Below are positions 6,497 to 9,447 of a stretch of 9,447 nt of DNA, piece by piece (within the stretch, counting starts at the first letter, position 1; the number at the start of each line of letters is the position of its first letter). This DNA comes from Methanobacteriota archaeon (GTDB lineage: Archaea; Methanobacteriota; Methanobacteria; Methanobacteriales; Methanobacteriaceae): the NCBI GenBank assembly GCA_023409695.1, contig JAEYQZ010000203.1, positions 1 to 9,447 on the forward strand. Direction: 5' to 3'. The notes under the pieces were generated by a model, which was given only the letters and a program-made list of their open reading frames with translations, did not search any database and was not told where the DNA came from. A program made the translations under genes and the position numbers.

Positions 6497-6520
6497 ATTT
6501 AATAATTTACATAACTCACT

Positions 6521-6530
6521 TTATTTAAAG
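6521..6530 (-). promoter_or_regulatory. Possible TATA box of the cysteine-rich gene
   Basis: CTTTAAATAA on the minus strand is centred about 29 nt ahead of the ATG. It predicts a transcript starting within a few bases of the start codon, consistent with no ribosome binding site being visible. Confidence 0.4.
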
Positions 6531-6558
6531 TTCACTGTAATACTAATTTTAAAATTTG

Positions 6559-6567
6559 TATATAAAA
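6559..6567 (+). promoter_or_regulatory. TATA box of the replication operon
   Basis: TATATAAAA, followed by more A, is the best TATA match in the 139-bp gap between the divergent genes. It predicts a start near 6588 and a leader of about 48 nt that contains the inverted repeat and the AAGGAG ribosome binding site. Confidence 0.55.
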
Positions 6568-6594
6568 AAAATTCAGCTTCCGTAACCCTTTAAT

Positions 6595-6622
6595 GAAGAT
6601 GGCCTTTAATTGAAAATGGCCA
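6595..6622 (+). promoter_or_regulatory. Repeat pair and inverted repeat in the operon leader (candidate operator)
   Basis: GAAGATGGCC (6595-6604) is repeated as GAAAATGGCC (6612-6621), 17 bp apart. TGGCC at 6600-6604 can also pair with GGCCA at 6618-6622, extended by TTT/AAA with one bulge, into a hairpin that ends directly before the AAGGAG at 6623-6628. It is a plausible binding site for the RHH proteins encoded just downstream, or an RNA structure affecting translation. Confidence 0.5.
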
Positions 6623-6635
6623 AAGGAGATGTAAC

Positions 6636-6785
6636 ATGAACAACCACTTAGTGATTTCAGAAAAACTTAACGCCAGATTTAGAGATGTAATCGCCAAAAA
6701 TATGAGATTACAGAAAGGAATACTCAAAAAATGCACAGAAAACGCAATTAAGGAATGGATATTAAAAAATGAGGAGAGAGACTAA
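6636..6785 (+). CDS. Small ribbon-helix-helix-like protein, 49 residues
   Basis: This is a likely DNA-binding repressor of the CopG/Arc fold. A short N-terminal strand (HLVIS, residues 4-8) is followed by helix 1 (about KLNARFRDVIAKNMRLQKG, 10-28) and helix 2 (about ILKKCTENAIKEWIL, 29-43). The AIKEWI ending is typical of the AI(R/K)EWL ending of RHH proteins. Such proteins dimerise through the strand and bind a palindromic operator. AAGGAGATG gives a strong ribosome binding site ahead of the ATG. The stop codon overlaps the next ATG (TAATG), so it is translated together with the second RHH-like gene. As first gene of the operon it probably controls its own promoter and thereby the replication gene, as CopG-like ORF56 does in plasmid pRN1. 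The operator is not proven. Confidence 0.78.
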   Translation: MNNHLVISEKLNARFRDVIAKNMRLQKGILKKCTENAIKEWILKNEERD

Positions 6786-6946
6786 TGGTTATCTATAAAC
6801 GCTTAGTTATACCAGCTGAATTAAAAAAAGAGTTCACAGAAGAAATAAAGCAACGAAAAGGTGTTCATGGAGGAGTTATTATGGTTTCAACCATTGAAGC
6901 TATTAAACTATGGATAAAACATCCTGAAATGGTTGGGGGTGATTAA
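6785..6946 (+). CDS. Second ribbon-helix-helix-like protein, 53 residues
   Basis: The protein has the same general plan as its upstream neighbour but is clearly not a copy. Strand YKRLVIP (4-10) leads into helix 1 (AELKKEFTEEIKQRKG, 11-26). A Gly-rich turn GVHGG follows, then a hydrophobic run VIMVSTIEAIKLWI (31-44) as helix 2, and a short tail. The strand-helix-helix spacing and the AIKLWI ending fit the RHH fold, although the HGG turn is unusual. GAGGAG at 6771-6776 is its ribosome binding site, 8 nt ahead of an ATG that shares one base with the previous stop. The following ATG comes directly after its own stop. Together with the first RHH-like protein it could form a heterodimer or a separate control layer on replication, which is inference. 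Confidence 0.7.
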   Translation: MVIYKRLVIPAELKKEFTEEIKQRKGVHGGVIMVSTIEAIKLWIKHPEMVGGD

Positions 6947-7078
6947 ATGTCAGAAGAACTTAACAAATTACTAAAAAAAGCATATCACCTCTATAAAGAC
7001 AATTCAGACTCCCCCATACCATTACAAACAATCAAAGATTATCTAAAGCTTGAAGGAGTAGATTTAAATGAAGAATAA
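6947..7078 (+). CDS. Small hypothetical protein, 43 residues
   Basis: This is an unrecognised short protein that starts immediately after the stop of the second RHH-like gene, with GGGGGTGAT as its ribosome binding site. Residues 1-17 (MSEELNKLLKKAYHLYK) look like an amphipathic helix. A short linker with SPIPLQ follows, and then TIKDYLKLEGVDLNEE, probably a second helix. It overlaps the next ATG by 11 nt (ATGAAGAATAA), so its translation is likely coupled to that of the replication protein. Position and packing support a real gene; the sequence gives no function. Confidence 0.6.
   Translation: MSEELNKLLKKAYHLYKDNSDSPIPLQTIKDYLKLEGVDLNEE
7053..7059 (+). promoter_or_regulatory. Ribosome binding site of the replication protein start at 7068
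   Basis: AAGGAGT lies 9 nt (counted from GGAG) before the ATG at 7068. It is as strong as any in the operon. It marks 7068 as a true start even though that frame stops after 19 codons. Confidence 0.7.
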
Positions 7079-7127
7079 CTACAAGGACGAATCCTCAAAA
7101 AAAAACATCAAAAAGGCCAATAAATAA
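7068..7127 (+). other. 19-codon zero-frame mini-ORF at the start of the replication gene
   Basis: Starting at the well-supported ATG, this frame reads a Lys/Asn-rich 19-residue peptide and ends at TAA 7125-7127, followed by two more stops (TAATAG). The replication frame is open from 7072, so the two frames overlap by about 55 nt, with the A run in the middle. Alone it is unlikely to be a functional protein. It is best read as the N-terminus of the replication protein. Confidence 0.6.
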
Positions 7128-9447
7128 TAATAGGGATAACAGCGCTTCTAAACCTGAATATTTAACTATTGAACGTGATGGTGAATCGTTAAATTACATT
7201 CCATTAAATGAGTTAATTAATGCAGCTACGAAGGACCATAAGCTTGTAGCAATAGCCGGAAAACATAAGGTTCAAAATGCTTACAAAAAAGCATTAAAGG
7301 AGGGTAAAGAAAATAATATACACAAAAAATCGTTTAGTAAGTGGGATAAGTACCCACTGGGATACAAAGGAGTATTAGATGAAAATTATGGAACAGCTTT
7401 AATATGTGATTATTATGAGAGTTTAAACTTACATCTTGCAGTAATTGATTTAGATAATCATGGTAAAGAGAACGAAATACCCCTAAAAGTGCTTAAATCT
7501 AAAGCCCTTTCACTTATAGAGAATACATATTGTAAGGTTACTCCAAACGACGGATTACATATATACCTACTATCAAAAAAGAAGCCAAAAGCCGATCAGC
7601 CATCAATTAACATAGATTACCAAGTTAACACAAGTGATGGGAGAGGTAAATATGTTATAACTAGTTTCAGATGGGATTCTAAAGGGGAATCAAAAGAATA
7701 TTACACTAAATTGCCAGAATCTGATGATAACATTTTAGTAGTGGATAGCAGCGATAAAATACTTAAATTACTGTTAAATGACTTAGAAATTTCTGGACAC
7801 ATTAAAAATGATGCAACGAGGCATATAAAAGACATTGTTAACATTTTAAAACCATTTGCAAAAACAACAGAAGTACATTCAAGGCAGTTCTATAGTTGTG
7901 GGATAGCAGGATATTTTAAAAAACTAGGTTATGATAAGGAGACCATTTTAAAAATAGTTAAAGGCGTGTTCAAAGATGATGAGGAGTATGATGACAGGGT
8001 AAATAACGTAGAACTTACCTTTAACAAGGAGGATAAAAATATAATAGGATGGAATGTGCTTAAAAAATATATTCCTAAAGAAGCTCAAAACAGGCTATTG
8101 GAAATAACTAAAGACTATAATGACAATATTAAAACGCAAATAGAGTGGAAATTATTAAAACACAAACAGCCAAGCGCTAAATTATTAGCAGACTATTGTA
8201 CAATGAAAGTTGATTTATATAGGAATCATAGAACCCTTAAATGTTATGAACTGGTTGAAGATGGATCATTTAAAGAAATTGACGAAAAAAGAATTATGGA
8301 TTTTGTAAATGATGAATTTGGGCCTAATTTAATATCTTCTGCTAGCTGTGAAGAGGTTATTAAATTTATAACTAACCCTGTTGAAAAGGACTATAACCTT
8401 CTGGAGTTTACAAATGGGATTTTAAACACGGAAACAAGGGAATTTACTGAAGATAAGACACAGTTTGACAAAATAGCTAAAATTTCGTTGCCATTCAAGT
8501 GGAATCCCGATGCCAAAGGTGGAACAATAAAAAATACAATAGACAACATATTGGGCAGTTCCCAGTATCCTGACGATAAGGATCTATGGTTACGATCTGT
8601 TGGACATGCATTTATGGGATATAACAGGATAGGTAAGATTACCATAGTTGTAGGACCAAGTAAGAGCGGTAAATCCACACTAAGTGAAATACTGAAAAGA
8701 ATTTTTAATTACAGCAACGTTCCAATCAAAGATATAAACGCCAATGAACGATTTACATTAATCCCTATGATAGATAAGGACATTAACATAGATGATGACA
8801 TAAATAACGGGATTTTAAAATCTATTGGGTTTTTAAATACTGTTATTACTGGTAATGGATTCAGGGTAGAGTTAAAGGGAGTAAATAGGAGTATTATACT
8901 GAATAATCCGCAAATACCAAGATTATTTGCAAATGGTAACACATTACCTCCGGTATTAGGTGAAGGGTGGGAACCAAGACTGCTTTTAATCCATGCCAAT
9001 AATGTAATACCCAAAGAGAGCAGAGATGAAGGATTGCAGAACGATATCCAGATGGGTCGCTATGATGAAGATCTGGAGTGGTTAGTTTATACTGCAATTA
9101 ATTTATACTGGGATAAAATGCATGAACCCCTCTTAACAGATAAACAAGAAGCAGCTATGAAAAAAGAACATGAATTTAGGAGTTATCCTCTATTGCAAGG
9201 TATACAGGAACTATTTATTGAAGATTTTGAAGATGGGAACTATATTCCTGTGGCAACTGTAAATCACTACGTTAAGCTATGGTGCATTTGGGCTTATAAA
9301 AATAAAAAAATAAGCAAGGAACATTTAAAACCTTCAGCTCAGAAGATAAAAAAAGCAATGGACCATGCAGGTTTTACTCAAGGATTTGACTATAAATATG
9401 ACAAAAAAAGAAATAAGGAGAATTTTCGAGTGTATGAAGATATTAGA
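7068..9447 (+). CDS. Replication protein: prim-pol plus SF3/D5-type helicase, frame-shifted near its start, 3' end outside window
   Basis: This protein probably makes primers and unwinds DNA at the element's origin. The domain part is open from 7072 to the window edge but has no ATG before 8203 and no GTG or TTG before 7489, inside the first domain. The well-placed ATG at 7068 is in another frame and stops at 7125-7127. One base too many in the A run at 7097-7105 explains this. Numbered as the joined protein, the archaeo-eukaryotic prim-pol domain shows D127-L-D129 (VIDLDN), G-L-H164 (motif II), Asp183 (motif III) and GRGKYVI at 191-197. After a helical linker the helicase has Walker A GPSKSGKST at 529-537, acidic Walker B INIDDD ending at 577, sensor Asn622 (LFANGN) and Arg637 (WEPRL). 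The end seen here resembles a winged-helix segment. The order matches ORF904 of pRN1. About 793 residues are visible. Confidence 0.88.
7097..7105 (+). other. A9 homopolymer at the frame junction
   Basis: Nine A in a row follow TCCTC. If read as eight A, the 7068 start joins the replication frame without a stop. Tracts of this length are known sites of polymerase slippage and also of sequencing or assembly length errors. The sequence alone cannot separate these. Confidence 0.7.

Noticed and set aside
6320..6502. Plus-strand 60-codon frame
   Set aside because: It is antisense to the N-terminal zinc-ribbon part of the cysteine-rich gene, whose CxxC pattern and length are better support.
8203..8205. 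First ATG in the replication frame as the true start
   Set aside because: It would discard the whole prim-pol domain, which is preserved upstream with its motifs and no stop codons.
8391..9097. Three minus-strand frames of 67-101 codons
   Set aside because: They overlap the helicase domain of the replication protein, whose Walker A, Walker B and sensor motifs fix the coding strand.
1..9447. CRISPR array, insertion sequence ends or rRNA
   Set aside because: No regularly spaced repeats, transposase frames with terminal inverted repeats, or rRNA-like GC-rich blocks are visible.

Overview
The window is AT-rich (roughly 30% G+C by eye) and archaeal in character. It has TATA-type promoters about 25 nt ahead of several genes, some leaderless starts, strong GGAG/GGTGA ribosome binding sites, TTG and GTG starts, and T-tract ends. 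The prephenate dehydrogenase has the long two-domain form that I associate with Methanobacteriales, so a Methanobacterium-like methanogen is my best guess. This is inference from protein style, not a database result.

The left part, about 1-3967, looks like ordinary chromosome. It holds the 3' part of an APC-family amino acid permease, an unrecognised 164-residue protein, tyrA (prephenate dehydrogenase, minus strand, TTG start) and a stand-alone CheY-like receiver protein (GTG start). Between tyrA and the receiver gene lie about 560 bp that contain only one doubtful open frame.

Positions 3968-4265 form a protein-free junction rich in inverted repeats, with a 15-bp repeated motif present twice. 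This is where the left end of an integrated element most likely lies.

The right part, 4266 to the window end, looks like an integrated plasmid or provirus. A 50-residue gene (minus) and a tyrosine recombinase gene (plus) diverge from a shared promoter region that carries a palindromic TATA box and a 12-bp palindrome over the small gene's ribosome binding site. A convergent gene encodes a 253-residue cysteine-rich, probably zinc-binding protein. After a promoter and repeat region comes a tightly packed operon: two different ribbon-helix-helix-like proteins (49 and 53 residues), a 43-residue protein, and a large replication protein that runs off the window. The replication protein has an archaeo-eukaryotic prim-pol domain followed by a D5/SF3-type helicase domain. 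The order (small RHH repressor, then prim-pol/helicase) matches the replication module of the Sulfolobus pRN1 plasmid family (CopG-like ORF56 plus ORF904), here with two RHH genes.

The most striking point is that the replication protein has no usable start codon in its own frame. The only good start, an ATG at 7068 with a strong Shine-Dalgarno, is read in another frame and stops after 19 codons. A run of nine A at 7097-7105 lies in the overlap of the two frames. Reading it as eight A joins them exactly. The gene is therefore frame-disrupted, wrongly sequenced by one base, or expressed through slippage on the A tract.
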